From: Winogradskyella tangerina
GTDB taxonomy: Bacteria > Bacteroidota > Bacteroidia > Flavobacteriales > Flavobacteriaceae
NCBI RefSeq assembly: GCF_003260205.1
Contig: NZ_QERF01000007.1
Location: forward strand, 124,001 to 188,000
Direction of reading: 5' to 3'
DNA: 64,000 nucleotides
The notes beneath the pieces were generated by a model, which saw nothing but the letters and a program-made list of their open reading frames with translations, searched no databases and was not told the origin of the DNA. The translations under genes were made by a program, and so were the position numbers. This document shows, in pieces, positions 53,028 through 62,750 of this stretch; the first letter of the stretch is position 1, and the number at the start of each line of letters is the position of its first letter.

Positions 53028-53901
53028 GCGCATTATCTTTATGCTTCCAGCGTTTATGCGTCCACAAATAATATTCAGGCTTCGTTCTTATTTGTTCTTC
53101 TAAAAGACGATTGAATTTTTGCGTTATTTTGAATTCAGACTCCTCGTTTGGATTTTCAGAAAGCGGTACAATTTCGGCTTCATAATGTCCGCGTTTTACT
53201 TTGTCAATTTTCAGAAATCCGATAGGATAGTTGTATTTCTTAGCAACAGATTCGGCACCTATAAAACAGGGTACGTTAATTCCCATAAATTCGAGCCATA
53301 CATTGTTAACCTTTAATTTTGGTGACTGATCGCTTAGGAAGGCAATCATGCGTTTTTCTCCTTTTCGATCCAAGGCTTTGATGCGACCAATTGCTTTTCG
53401 GGAGCTAATGAGTTCGGTATTATATTTTGATCTAATGCGTCTTACCAAATTATCAAAATAGGTATTGGCGATTGGTTTGTATATCACAAGTCCTGGGATA
53501 TCAATGTGAGATTGCAACATAATAGACCATTCATAACTTGCATAGTGTCCGAACATTAAAATAGAGCTACTCTGTGAATTTTCTAAACTTTTGATTTGCT
53601 CTGGATCCTTAAGAACGAAGCGTTTATTTAATTGCGCCCTAGAGATACTTAGCGTTTTTATCATTTCAAGAAAAAGATCACAAAGATGTGTGTAGAATTT
53701 TTTGGTAATGGCATTAATTTCTTGTGGTGACTTATCAGGAAAAACGAGTTTTATATTACCTTTTACTGTAGATTTTCTGTAGCCTAGTAGTCTATAAACA
53801 ATAAAACAAACAATATCAGATAGCACATATAATAGCCTGAAGGGTAATAGGGAAATTAACCAAAGTATAGGATAAACTATTATGTAGGCAATAAGTTGCA
53901 T
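53014..53901 (-). CDS. LpxL/HtrB-like lipid A acyltransferase family protein
   Basis: A 295-residue membrane-bound acyltransferase of the lysophospholipid acyltransferase superfamily (lipid A secondary acylation type). An N-terminal helix (about 2-20) anchors it to the inner membrane. The catalytic HX4-D/E motif is GHYASYEW; GLVIYKPIANTYFDNL, RMIAFLSDQSPK and VPCFIGAESVAKK are further family blocks; the C-terminus EQIRTKPEYYLWTHKRWKH is diagnostic. It lies divergent to the rhomboid gene. Confidence 0.9.
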   Translation of the reverse strand: MQLIAYIIVYPILWLISLLPFRLLYVLSDIVCFIVYRLLGYRKSTVKGNIKLVFPDKSPQEINAITKKFYTHLCDLFLEMIKTLSISRAQLNKRFVLKDPEQIKSLENSQSSSILMFGHYASYEWSIMLQSHIDIPGLVIYKPIANTYFDNLVRRIRSKYNTELISSRKAIGRIKALDRKGEKRMIAFLSDQSPKLKVNNVWLEFMGINVPCFIGAESVAKKYNYPIGFLKIDKVKRGHYEAEIVPLSENPNEESEFKITQKFNRLLEEQIRTKPEYYLWTHKRWKHKDNAPSQD

Positions 53902-53933
53902 AAATGCGTGTTCTTTCTGAAGCGCAAATATAT

Positions 53934-53941
53934 TATATTTG
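53934..53941 (+). promoter_or_regulatory. -7 box TATATTTG of the rhomboid gene
   Basis: Plus-strand TAnnTTTG match 17 bases before ATG 53958. Transcription starting here cannot include an upstream start in the longer frame from 53904, so it fixes the rhomboid start at 53958. Confidence 0.55.
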
Positions 53942-53957
53942 GCTTAATAGATATCCT

Positions 53958-54611
53958 ATGTACGAATTAGATCCTGTTACCATCGCTATAATTGCAGCAA
54001 ACGTTATGGTGTCATTAAAGGGCTTTGATGATCGCTCTTTTTTTGAAAAATATAAATTTAATGTTGGCGGCATTAGGCGAGGAGAGCAAATCAGAATGTT
54101 CAGTTCTGGCTTTCTTCATGTAGATACCACACATTTATTATTTAATATGCTAACACTGTATTTCTTTGCAAATGCAGTATTGGTTGAGTTAGGACAAGTT
54201 AAATTCGTTATTATCTATTTGGCTAGTTTGATCTTTGGAAATCTTCTCTCCTTATATTTTCATAAAGAAGAATACTGGTATAGTGCTGTTGGAGCTAGCG
54301 GGGCTGTAACAGGAATTTTGTATGCAGCTATACTACTAAGGCCTGAAATGAATCTATATATGTTCTTTGTGCCTATTCCAATACCGGGTTATGTATTTGG
54401 TATTGGGTATCTTTTATATTCAATTTATGGTATGAAAAACAGAATAGGTAATATTGGTCATGACGCCCATTTTGGTGGTGCGGTAGGTGGCTATGTGGTA
54501 ACCCTTATTTTTCTACCTAGTCTATTTGAAACCGACCTGGGTCATATTGGGTTATTGGCTATCCCAATACTAATTCTATTTATTCTTTATAAAACCGGAA
54601 AGTTAGGCTAA
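53958..54611 (+). CDS. Rhomboid family intramembrane serine protease
   Basis: I start the gene at ATG 53958 (MYELDPVTIAIIAANVMV), after the -7 box at 53934. The 217-residue protein has six helices. The catalytic Ser is in VGASGAVTG and the His in GHDAHFGGAVGGY; helix 2 carries HLLFNMLTLYFF with the conserved Asn. It cleaves membrane-protein helices within the inner membrane. Substrates are unknown. Minimal rhomboid length with no cytosolic extension. The 3' end stops 4 bases from the convergent TlpA gene. Confidence 0.9.
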   Translation: MYELDPVTIAIIAANVMVSLKGFDDRSFFEKYKFNVGGIRRGEQIRMFSSGFLHVDTTHLLFNMLTLYFFANAVLVELGQVKFVIIYLASLIFGNLLSLYFHKEEYWYSAVGASGAVTGILYAAILLRPEMNLYMFFVPIPIPGYVFGIGYLLYSIYGMKNRIGNIGHDAHFGGAVGGYVVTLIFLPSLFETDLGHIGLLAIPILILFILYKTGKLG

Positions 54612-54615
54612 CAGA

Positions 54616-55770
54616 TTATTGAGCCTCAATGAGTTCTTTGATTCTGTTTTCGAGACGTATTCCTCTAAGATTTCTGTCTACAATCTTACCATCTTTATCT
54701 AAAATGAATGTGGCTGGTATTGCTTGTATATTGTATAATTTCGCAACCGGATCGTTAAAATATTTGAGGTTAGATACATGATTCCAAGTTAAGCCATCTT
54801 TCTCAATAGCACTCAACCAAGCTTGTCTGGCATTAGGTTGTCTGGCTTGCCCATCTAAAGAAACACCAATAATCTCTAAACCTTGATCATGATATTTTTC
54901 GTAGATTCTAACCACATTCGGATTTTCTTGTCGACAAGGCCCACACCAAGCCGCCCAGAAATCGATAATAGTTACTTTTCCTTTAATATCATCAAGACTG
55001 ATCATTTCACCGTCTGGGTTAGGAGCTTCAAAGTTAGGTGCAATTTTACCAATGGCTAAAGCAGCTTCTTTTCTACTTTGTTCAACAAGAGTTTTTACAA
55101 TTGAATTCAGGCTTTTCCCTTTGGTAGTTGCTTTTAGCTCATCACTTAGATTATCGTAAGCTTTTTGCACTTTTTCACCATCGATTCCACGAACTCGTGT
55201 TTGCTGGTCTAGTAATACTAAAGAAACCACACTGTTAGGATTATTATTTATGAAGTCGAAGCCATAATCTACAACTCTACTTTGCTCATTTTGAAGTTTT
55301 TCTAACAGCTCTTCAGCCTTTGCTGTATCTTTATTATATACCGCTAAACGCCTTTCTTTACTTAATTCTTGTAATTCAGCAACAACAGATTGTAACCCGT
55401 CATTGAACTTTTTATACTCATCGTTGTTGGTTGAAATAATTTCAGAAGCATTAGCATCTTCTTTATTGATTTTTACGGTAATCTTTTCATTTGATAGAAT
55501 AAAAGGGATCGGCTGCTGAACATTATCAACCTTTAGATAATATTGCCCCGGATTTTCGATATTCCCTTCAAAAACAAACTTTTCATTCATCACAATTGCG
55601 GTGTCTATAGGTTTTTGAATACCTCTGGCATCTGGTAAAGTAATGTAAGTTCGTATTCCATTGTAAACACCAGGCGCTTCACCTTCAACTAAATAACCGT
55701 CTATTGGATTAGATTCAGTTTTGCACGAAAAAAACAAAACTGCGATGAATAAAACATATATTGATTTCAT
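54616..55770 (-). CDS. TlpA-like thioredoxin-fold lipoprotein with DUF4369 domain
   Basis: A 384-residue lipoprotein with lipobox LFFSC (C16). The N-terminal half is the DUF4369 domain (GVYNGIRTYITLPDARGI, VFEGNIENPGQYYLKVD), followed by a helical linker, then from about residue 240 a TlpA/ResA thioredoxin domain (APNFEAPNPDGEMISLDD, WAAWCGPCRQE with CxxC near residue 275, and AIPATFILDKDGKIVDR with the cis-proline). It reduces disulfides of periplasmic proteins, probably cytochromes. A TATATTTG -7 box lies upstream. Confidence 0.92.
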   Translation of the reverse strand: MKSIYVLFIAVLFFSCKTESNPIDGYLVEGEAPGVYNGIRTYITLPDARGIQKPIDTAIVMNEKFVFEGNIENPGQYYLKVDNVQQPIPFILSNEKITVKINKEDANASEIISTNNDEYKKFNDGLQSVVAELQELSKERRLAVYNKDTAKAEELLEKLQNEQSRVVDYGFDFINNNPNSVVSLVLLDQQTRVRGIDGEKVQKAYDNLSDELKATTKGKSLNSIVKTLVEQSRKEAALAIGKIAPNFEAPNPDGEMISLDDIKGKVTIIDFWAAWCGPCRQENPNVVRIYEKYHDQGLEIIGVSLDGQARQPNARQAWLSAIEKDGLTWNHVSNLKYFNDPVAKLYNIQAIPATFILDKDGKIVDRNLRGIRLENRIKELIEAQ

Positions 55771-55789
55771 AAGTAAAAATTTAGCTTCA

Positions 55790-55797
55790 CAAATATA
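55790..55797 (-). promoter_or_regulatory. -7 box TATATTTG of the TlpA lipoprotein gene
   Basis: Minus-strand match to TAnnTTTG, 20 bases before the start codon at 55770. Confidence 0.45.
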
Positions 55798-55884
55798 AAA
55801 ACAAAGCTTAAAACACCTAAAAAGGGGATGTGAATTAAATCTTAAAATACTTATTACTTACAGCCTGAATCTCATATTTTGCAA

Positions 55885-55892
55885 TACTTTTG
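55885..55892 (+). promoter_or_regulatory. -7 box TACTTTTG of mnmE
   Basis: Plus-strand match to TAnnTTTG, 17 bases before ATG 55909. It overlaps the in-frame upstream codons from 55879, so the start must be 55909. Confidence 0.55.
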
Positions 55893-55908
55893 CATTAAAT
55901 TATTAATT

Positions 55909-57294
55909 ATGCACAACGATACTATTGTAGCCTTAGCAACACCTTCGGGTAGCGGTGCCATTGCCGTTATTAGATTATCAGGCAAATTGGCTATTGAAAT
56001 TGCTTCAAAAGCATTTCGATCGGTTTCCAATAAAAATCTAAATGAGCAGGCTACACATACCATCCACTTGGGTCATATTATTGATGGTGAAAAAACACTT
56101 GATGAGGTTTTAGTGTCGGTTTTCAAGAATCCAAATTCATATACTGGTGAGGATGTGGTTGAGGTATCGTGCCATGGTTCGGCTTATATTCAGCAAGAAA
56201 TAATACAGTTGTTTTTAAGACTGGGTTGTAGAATGGCCACTGCTGGTGAATTTACATTGCGTGCATTTTTAAACGGCAAATTAGATTTGAGTCAGGCTGA
56301 AGCGGTTGCCGATCTTATTTCTAGTGATAATGCAGCTTCTCATCAGATTGCAATGCAGCAAATGCGTGGTGGATTTTCATCTGAAATTGCCAAGTTGAGA
56401 GAAGAACTATTAAATTTTGCTTCTTTGATTGAACTCGAGTTAGATTTTGCTGAAGAGGATGTTGAGTTTGCTGATAGAACACAATTCAAAGAGCTTATAA
56501 GTCGAATTATTTTCGTTTTGAAGCGCTTGATTGACTCGTTTGCAGTGGGTAATGTGATTAAAAATGGAATCCCTGTTGCTATAGTTGGCGAGCCAAATGT
56601 TGGTAAATCGACGTTATTAAATGCGCTTTTGAATGAAGATAGAGCCATTGTTTCAGAGATTGCGGGTACAACTAGAGATACTATTGAAGATGAAATATCA
56701 ATCGGCGGAATTGGCTTCAGATTTATTGATACTGCGGGGATTAGAGATACTCAAGATATCGTAGAAAGTATAGGTATCAAAAAGACTTTTGAAAAGATCG
56801 AGCAGTCTCAGGTGACGATATATTTATTTGATGCCTTGACTCAAATTAATAATCTTGAAAGTGTTAGAATTGAAATCGAAAAGATTCGCAATAAATACTC
56901 ACAGAAACCACTATTGGTGATTGCAAATAAAATTGATCAATTGGAAGATGGTCAGTTGGCTAATATTAATACTACAATTCCAGATGTGCTGCTATTATCG
57001 GCTAAAACTGGATTTGGCGTTGAGCAATTAACAAATTCATTATTGAAACTCATAAATACTGGTGCATTAAGAAATAACGAAACTATTGTTACCAACACCC
57101 GGCACTACGATGCTTTATTAAAGGCCTTTGAAGAAATCAATAAGGTTCAACACGGGCTAGAAACCGGATTATCAGGCGACCTTTTGGCTATAGATATTCG
57201 TCAGGCACTTTACCACTTCGGAGAGATCACAGGTGAAATAACCAATGATGATTTATTAGGCAATATTTTTGCAAATTTTTGTATTGGGAAATAG
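55909..57294 (+). CDS. mnmE: tRNA uridine-5-carboxymethylaminomethyl(34) synthesis GTPase MnmE
   Basis: A tRNA-modifying GTPase that, with MnmG, installs carboxymethylaminomethyl at wobble U34. The start at ATG 55909 gives 461 residues beginning MHNDTIVALATPSGSGAIAV. N-terminal tetrahydrofolate-binding domain, then helical domain with an inserted G domain: G1 GEPNVGKS (about 225), G3 DTAG, G4 NKID, and the invariant C-terminal FANFCIGK with the catalytic Cys. All motifs are intact. Cytoplasmic. It is convergent with the pilus/secretion operon. Confidence 0.97.
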   Translation: MHNDTIVALATPSGSGAIAVIRLSGKLAIEIASKAFRSVSNKNLNEQATHTIHLGHIIDGEKTLDEVLVSVFKNPNSYTGEDVVEVSCHGSAYIQQEIIQLFLRLGCRMATAGEFTLRAFLNGKLDLSQAEAVADLISSDNAASHQIAMQQMRGGFSSEIAKLREELLNFASLIELELDFAEEDVEFADRTQFKELISRIIFVLKRLIDSFAVGNVIKNGIPVAIVGEPNVGKSTLLNALLNEDRAIVSEIAGTTRDTIEDEISIGGIGFRFIDTAGIRDTQDIVESIGIKKTFEKIEQSQVTIYLFDALTQINNLESVRIEIEKIRNKYSQKPLLVIANKIDQLEDGQLANINTTIPDVLLLSAKTGFGVEQLTNSLLKLINTGALRNNETIVTNTRHYDALLKAFEEINKVQHGLETGLSGDLLAIDIRQALYHFGEITGEITNDDLLGNIFANFCIGK

Positions 57295-57431
57295 CTAAAG
57301 CATTGTACGAATCAAAATCAATTTATTCGAAAGACCTTTTAATAGATAGTCTTTAAAATATTTACAATTGGGATGAAATGCGAATTTCACATTTTCTAGA
57401 CTTTAGTTCTCGCAATTTTAGATACTTTGTT

Positions 57432-57947
57432 TTAAGCATAACAACTAATAAGAATATGGGCTTGCAAGTAATACCTACCTGTTTTGTAATTCTTTTTCCT
57501 TACGAATTTTAAATTAAAAATCTCCCCAAATTTTGTGCGTTGTTCTAATTGATGCACCAAAGTTATAATCTCGTTATAGCTACCTTGAATTGTAAATTTA
57601 TAGGTGTTGATCTCTAGTTCATTTTGTTCAATTTTATGAAGTTTTATAAATTCAATAACACTCAGGTTATGGCTAGACGCAAATTCATTGATGGTACCCA
57701 GCATATTATTCTGAATTGAACTATCAGTTAGTTTATATTCAGATAAAATAGAATCAAAATAGTGTTCCTTTTGTTTTAAACGTGAAATTTCCAATGGAAT
57801 GTTATCAAACACAGATGCCTCTTTTTGTAACATTTGTAGTTCTTGTTTAATAATATAAGTATTTGAAAAGGCGCATTTGTAGGCTATAAAAACGACTAGA
57901 ATAAAACTACCTACTAAAACAATATTTTTAGTCCTTTGGTTTTTCAT
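57432..57947 (-). CDS. PilO/GspM-like assembly protein
   Basis: A 171-residue bitopic protein with one N-terminal helix (about residues 9-26), a coiled-coil stretch (LQMLQKEASVFDNI onward) and a C-terminal ferredoxin-like domain (TYKFTIQGSYNEIITLVHQL, ILISCYA). This is the layout of PilO and GspM, inner-membrane proteins that pair with PilN/GspL. It is the last gene of the secretion operon and overlaps the GspL-like gene by 20 bases. The sequence match itself is weak; position and topology carry the call. Confidence 0.68.
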   Translation of the reverse strand: MKNQRTKNIVLVGSFILVVFIAYKCAFSNTYIIKQELQMLQKEASVFDNIPLEISRLKQKEHYFDSILSEYKLTDSSIQNNMLGTINEFASSHNLSVIEFIKLHKIEQNELEINTYKFTIQGSYNEIITLVHQLEQRTKFGEIFNLKFVRKKNYKTGRYYLQAHILISCYA

Positions 57948-59139
57948 GAATGTCTATTCTAATTGTAAATTTTGAGGTTGACTTATCCAGATCTTCGAAA
58001 ACTGTTATATTGACCGATCTAACCCAATCATAATTTTCTAATTGCGATATCCAATGCGAAAAATAATTCCTATCACTTATTCTCCCAGATATAATAATTG
58101 TATTCTTTTCATATTCAATAGGCTTACCATCTTTAATACGTTTAAATACAGGCTGGTAATTACATTCAGTTAGTAATATGGATTCGGGTAGTTGATTTAT
58201 TATGGCATTGATGTAGTAAGAACTTTTTGACGAACTGTGTTTAAGAATATCGCTAACCATTTTTTCTTTTTGTTGTACGCTTTGGTTGAGGCTCAACATT
58301 TTCTCTTTTGAGGTCTCCAATATCTGAGAAGTTCCTTTTAGCGCGCTAAGCTCATTGTAATAGTGGTTAAAGAACAAGAAATTTATAAGGAGTAAAATAA
58401 ATAAAATGCTAAGTCCAATTTTAAGAAATTGAGTTGCAAATAATTTTTGATTAAAGGATGACAACAACTCAGACGATCTATTACTAAAACTAGTAATTGT
58501 AGTCTTGTTTTTGGAGAGTTTTCGAAGTACAGCCGCAAAACTTAATAGTTGGGTGCTTATGATCGACAGACCATTAATGTTGTATTCATATTCCTTGTCT
58601 GCATCAAGAGTTGTTATTTCTGTTATTTTATTCGATTCAATATGTAACTCTGCGTTTGAAGAAAAAAAAGATTCGAATTCAATAAAAGGAGTTAGCTCTG
58701 AAGCAATTAAATTTCCGAGGGAAAAATCTACAATTGTAATGCCGTTTGAACTGTAATCTTTGATTAAATTTTCTATATAAGATTTTCTACATATTGAAAC
58801 AAAATGAATATCACCCTGATTTAGAATTTCAACATAGAAATCATTAATTTTTATATTAGGGAAGCTTAAATGTGCTAACTTTAATAAATCAGTGGATTTG
58901 GTTCTCGCCATTTTGGTTAATACTGCATTAGTATTGATAACCAAGTTCACGGACTTGTTTTTTGAAATAATTCGCTTTAACTCAGTAATCGTATTTTCAG
59001 AAAAACTCTTTTCAATATAAAGTTCATTTTTCTTTTTCTTTAATACTAATCCATGAATAATATCTTTGCCATGCTGTTGCGTGTGCTCAATACTTACAAA
59101 GCGATTACCATATTTCAAATATGTGATTATGTGATCCAT
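57928..59139 (-). CDS. GspL-like protein (PilM-like plus PilN-like halves)
   Basis: A 403-residue protein: residues 1-235 are a soluble alpha/beta domain that I read as PilM-type actin-like (strand-turn segments VNLVINTNAVLTKM, ITIVDFSLGNLIASE), followed by a single helix (about 239-257), a coiled coil (EKMLSLNQSVQQKEKMV) and a C-terminal ferredoxin-like PilN domain (NTIIISGRISDRNYFSHW). In type II systems the one-gene version is GspL; type IV pili use separate PilM and PilN. It would hold the ATPase to the inner membrane. Two bases separate it from the secretin gene. Confidence 0.7.
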   Translation of the reverse strand: MDHIITYLKYGNRFVSIEHTQQHGKDIIHGLVLKKKKNELYIEKSFSENTITELKRIISKNKSVNLVINTNAVLTKMARTKSTDLLKLAHLSFPNIKINDFYVEILNQGDIHFVSICRKSYIENLIKDYSSNGITIVDFSLGNLIASELTPFIEFESFFSSNAELHIESNKITEITTLDADKEYEYNINGLSIISTQLLSFAAVLRKLSKNKTTITSFSNRSSELLSSFNQKLFATQFLKIGLSILFILLLINFLFFNHYYNELSALKGTSQILETSKEKMLSLNQSVQQKEKMVSDILKHSSSKSSYYINAIINQLPESILLTECNYQPVFKRIKDGKPIEYEKNTIIISGRISDRNYFSHWISQLENYDWVRSVNITVFEDLDKSTSKFTIRIDIHEKPKD

Positions 59140-59141
59140 TA

Positions 59142-61298
59142 TTATTGAATAACAGTTGGCTTAATAAATACGGTTAACTTTGATTTTCTACCTTCTCTAA
59201 CGCGTTTGCTAAATAGCCATTTTATTATGGGAATCCGAGCTAAAAAGGGTACACCAGAACCCGAATTATTAGAGAAGTTTTCTTCAAGACCACCTAATAC
59301 GGCAATATCTTGATCTTTCATTCTAACAACAGAGGAAAAATTTCTAGAGCTTATGTCTGGTGGTGCATCATCAGCAATGCGTTGTCCAAAACTCGACTGT
59401 ATGACATTAATATTTAGTAGCACTTCTTTATCACCTGTGACATAAGGTTTAATTTCTAAACCCAGTTTAGCATCAATAGGGAAGTAGTTCCGAATTTCTG
59501 AAGTCTGAGGGTTATCTGTTCCAATAATGTTTCTTTGTACCACGGCATAATAGGAGGTTTGACCATTTGAGAACGATGCTTTATGCCCGTTTAGAGTGGC
59601 TAATTTTGGCGTCGATTTAATTTTTAGATCGCCATTAGTCTCCATGGCTTTTACAGTGGCAAAAAAGTTTGGTACAACTCTACCAAAATTAAATACAGAA
59701 GTGCTGCTAAATCCGCCTATGATCCTGTTTATTGTTTCGGCACCAACATTGATATCTGTGGTTGGAAATAACGAACCTTGTGTCGTTGTTGGTTCATTGC
59801 CAATTCCCCAACTTACACCAGCCTCAACAGTACTAGATACCTGGGCTTCAACTATCATTACCTCAATCAGAATAACAGGAATAGCCTTATCTATACTTTG
59901 AATAAATTTTTTAAAAAATTCAATTTTTGCGCCAGTACCAGTAACATAAATACTATTAAGCTCAATATCAATTTTACATTCTAATCCTTCTTTAACCTCC
60001 TCTGGAATTAAATCGAGAATAGTACTAGCATTTTCATTTGCAGGAGAAATACTTGAGTTGGTATTAAAGTTTCTGTTTTGTGGTCTGTTATTAACGGCAT
60101 TTAGATTGTTGTTATTAAACCCAAAGTTAAGTTGATTTCTAAACCCTTGTTCGGCTGCCTGATAATTATCTCTAATGGTATTTCCACTTCTCAGATTTTG
60201 AGGGTCAGCCATCATATTAACCGACCTATGTTTTAATCTTATGATTTCAACTTTCCTAACACTAAGCTGCTTTTCGGTACCAAAGAAATAAATGTTGTCT
60301 TCCTTTTTAAAGGTATAACGATTTAAGGAGGCTACAGTGGCGGTTTTGCGATTTTGGTTATTATTAGCTGTTGGGTCTACTAAACTTGTGGATTGTGGTT
60401 CAAAAAGCTTGATTAATAGATTGTCGAAACTGATGGACTTTGCTTTGACGGTCGCATTTCCAGCATCGTCTAAGGGAGAAGCCATAAACATATTTATATC
60501 TAGGGCCTCACCAATGGTTTCTATAATATTTTGTAAGGGGGCATTTTTAAAATCAACCTCCAATAACTGTAAAGTGGTATCTATGATTTTGAAATTTAAG
60601 TTGGGATTAATTCGTTGGCTAAGCCTATTATTCGAGGCATTTTCACCTGAATTAAGAACTTTATCAAACACATAAAAATTATCCCGTGTTTTGGTAAGCT
60701 TTAGATTATTACTCAAGGCCAGTTTGTCCATTGCAGTATCAAAATCTGTTGATTTGATATAGACGGATAATTTCATGGTCTCCATACCAGGAGCAAAGAG
60801 CAAATTTTTAGCACTTTGATCCATTATCTCCTTAAAAACTTCATGGAGTTGATTATTGTTAGCGTCTAAATCAATTTTATTTTCAATGGGATCGTACCGA
60901 ATTGAAAAGGGGTAAACCTGTTCTACCGGAGTTTCTTCATATCGTTTTATGGATAGAATATTTTTAGTGAATTCTATGGTTAGACTATATTCCTTACATA
61001 AAAATAACAGCATATCTGAAACGGTGACATTCGAAAAATTGTTTTTAATATTGATGTTATTAAGATCAGCAGAGACATTAATATTTATTTTATGAATGTT
61101 AGAAACCGCCAAAAGAAAATTTGGTAGAGTCACATCATTTAATGCTATGTTAGCATCAAGAGTGTCCGCAAACCCTGGGTTTTCAATAGAAAGCTGTTCT
61201 AATTGTGCATCTATTTGCATCAGTCTTGGACTGTTCTGTGAATGACCCAGACTAACTATGAAAAGGGTTAGTACTATTTTTAGAAATAATTTCATCAA
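59142..61298 (-). CDS. Secretin (GspD/PilQ family outer-membrane channel)
   Basis: A 718-residue outer-membrane secretin (signal peptide MMKLFLKIVLTLFIVSLGHS). N-terminal domains of the STN/N0-N1 type (about 25-215 and 230-300), a low-complexity Asn-rich loop (about 390-420), N3-like domain, and from about residue 480 the secretin core with VILIEVMIVEAQVSSTVEAG and VPFLARIPIIKWLFSKR before the end. It forms the pore for substrate or pilus. The NFNTNSSISPANENA stretch is an unusually Asn-rich linker. Gene order and spacing place it in the secretion operon. Confidence 0.9.
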   Translation of the reverse strand: MMKLFLKIVLTLFIVSLGHSQNSPRLMQIDAQLEQLSIENPGFADTLDANIALNDVTLPNFLLAVSNIHKININVSADLNNINIKNNFSNVTVSDMLLFLCKEYSLTIEFTKNILSIKRYEETPVEQVYPFSIRYDPIENKIDLDANNNQLHEVFKEIMDQSAKNLLFAPGMETMKLSVYIKSTDFDTAMDKLALSNNLKLTKTRDNFYVFDKVLNSGENASNNRLSQRINPNLNFKIIDTTLQLLEVDFKNAPLQNIIETIGEALDINMFMASPLDDAGNATVKAKSISFDNLLIKLFEPQSTSLVDPTANNNQNRKTATVASLNRYTFKKEDNIYFFGTEKQLSVRKVEIIRLKHRSVNMMADPQNLRSGNTIRDNYQAAEQGFRNQLNFGFNNNNLNAVNNRPQNRNFNTNSSISPANENASTILDLIPEEVKEGLECKIDIELNSIYVTGTGAKIEFFKKFIQSIDKAIPVILIEVMIVEAQVSSTVEAGVSWGIGNEPTTTQGSLFPTTDINVGAETINRIIGGFSSTSVFNFGRVVPNFFATVKAMETNGDLKIKSTPKLATLNGHKASFSNGQTSYYAVVQRNIIGTDNPQTSEIRNYFPIDAKLGLEIKPYVTGDKEVLLNINVIQSSFGQRIADDAPPDISSRNFSSVVRMKDQDIAVLGGLEENFSNNSGSGVPFLARIPIIKWLFSKRVREGRKSKLTVFIKPTVIQ

Positions 61299-61337
61299 TT
61301 CTGTTTTATCTTGAAGTAATTAGGTTATTACTAATTA

Positions 61338-62747
61338 CTATTCAATTAATAAGGGATATACTTCTTCGATAGAAGTTTCACCATTCTTTATAAGTTCAAT
61401 AGCGTTGGTTTTAAGCGTTGCAATACCTTCTTCAATCAAATAATCATCGATCTCTAATTGATTAGATTTAATATGCTCCACCAACACTTTGGAAATAGGG
61501 ATAATTTCGTAAATCGCCTTTCGACCATAATATCCAGTAAAATAGCAGTCGTGGCATCCCACAGCGACGTAATGATTTACTAAGTCTTTAGGCATCTCAA
61601 ATTGTTCTGGAAAGTCTGAAGCACTCACTGGCTTCTCTATTTTACAAGTCGAGCAAAGTTTTCTAACCAGACGTTGGGCTATACTTATATTTAATGTATT
61701 TGCAATTAAAAAGGCAGGTATATCCATATCAATGAGCCTAGAAATGGTGGCCCAAGCCGAATTTGTATGGATGGTAGATAAGACCAAGTGACCTGTTAAT
61801 GCGGCTCTAATTGCCATATTGGCTGTTTTTGCATCTCTGATTTCACCAACCATAATTACATCAGGATCCTGTCTCAAAAACGTACGAAGGGTACTCGAAA
61901 AATCTAATCCAATACTCTCTTTTAACTGTACCTGATTTATACCTTCAAGGGTGTATTCAATGGGGTCTTCGATGGTGAGAATATTTGTTTTTTCGTCATT
62001 TAAAAGTTTTAAGGTCGCATAGAGTGTTGTTGTTTTACCAGATCCTGTCGGACCAGAAATTAAAACTATACCGTTTGGTTTTTTAATGGTCTCTAAATAC
62101 GATCTTAGTTCTTTTTTAGTAAATCCAAGATCCTCTAATTCTAATTGATCAGAATCTTTACTTAATATTCTTAAAACTACTTTTTCACCGTGTAAAGTGG
62201 GTAAGGAGGATACTCTAATATCAAATTCTTCGTATTCGGTATTAATTGATATTCGGCCATCTTGAGGTAGGCGTTTTTCGGAGATATCTAATCCTGCTTT
62301 TATTTTTAGTTTGTTGACAATAATAGGATATTGATCAGGTTCTATGATAAAATACTCTTTTAGTTTACCATCGAGACGCAGTCTTACACGGCAGCGTTCC
62401 TCGTAAATTTCAAAATGAACATCGCTACTACCTATGTGCTTGGCTGTTGAAAGAAGTTTTTCCAAAAAGTCTGTGGAATAGCTAAAGGCTTCAGAACTTG
62501 ACTGCTCTCGTTTTCTGAAATTTACAGCCAGATATTGCTGGATATTATCTTTTGATTCATTTACCAAAGAAACGTCCTTGCCTAAAATAATTTCTAATTC
62601 CTGCTTGAATTTTTCAGTGGTGTTATGAGACTTAAACGTATATCCATTGGCATTGTCATCGATAGGAATAATTTGATAGGCATGAGCTTGCTCACTACTA
62701 ATAAGTTGAGTTAGATGGACTGGTATTTTAAAATCATCCTTCACCAT
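61338..62747 (-). CDS. GspE/PilB-type secretion ATPase
   Basis: A 469-residue cytoplasmic hexameric ATPase that powers pseudopilus or pilus assembly. Walker A GPTGSGKT (232-239), Asp box ILTIEDPIEY, Walker B DPDVIMVGEIRD (294-305), His box GHLVLSTIHTNS (319-330). The zinc-binding tetracysteine CSTC (365-368) and CHDC (398-401) marks it as an extension-type (GspE/PilB) ATPase and not a PilT retraction ATPase. The N1-type domain is shortened. The gene is 3 bases downstream of the prepilin peptidase gene. Confidence 0.95.
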   Translation of the reverse strand: MVKDDFKIPVHLTQLISSEQAHAYQIIPIDDNANGYTFKSHNTTEKFKQELEIILGKDVSLVNESKDNIQQYLAVNFRKREQSSSEAFSYSTDFLEKLLSTAKHIGSSDVHFEIYEERCRVRLRLDGKLKEYFIIEPDQYPIIVNKLKIKAGLDISEKRLPQDGRISINTEYEEFDIRVSSLPTLHGEKVVLRILSKDSDQLELEDLGFTKKELRSYLETIKKPNGIVLISGPTGSGKTTTLYATLKLLNDEKTNILTIEDPIEYTLEGINQVQLKESIGLDFSSTLRTFLRQDPDVIMVGEIRDAKTANMAIRAALTGHLVLSTIHTNSAWATISRLIDMDIPAFLIANTLNISIAQRLVRKLCSTCKIEKPVSASDFPEQFEMPKDLVNHYVAVGCHDCYFTGYYGRKAIYEIIPISKVLVEHIKSNQLEIDDYLIEEGIATLKTNAIELIKNGETSIEEVYPLLIE

Positions 62748-62750
62748 TAT

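Noticed and set aside
56343..56648. 101-codon minus-strand frame inside mnmE
   Set aside because: Antisense to the conserved G domain of MnmE; Ser/Asn-rich composition typical of a shadow frame.
59596..59901. 101-codon plus-strand frame inside the secretin gene
   Set aside because: Antisense shadow of the conserved secretin core.
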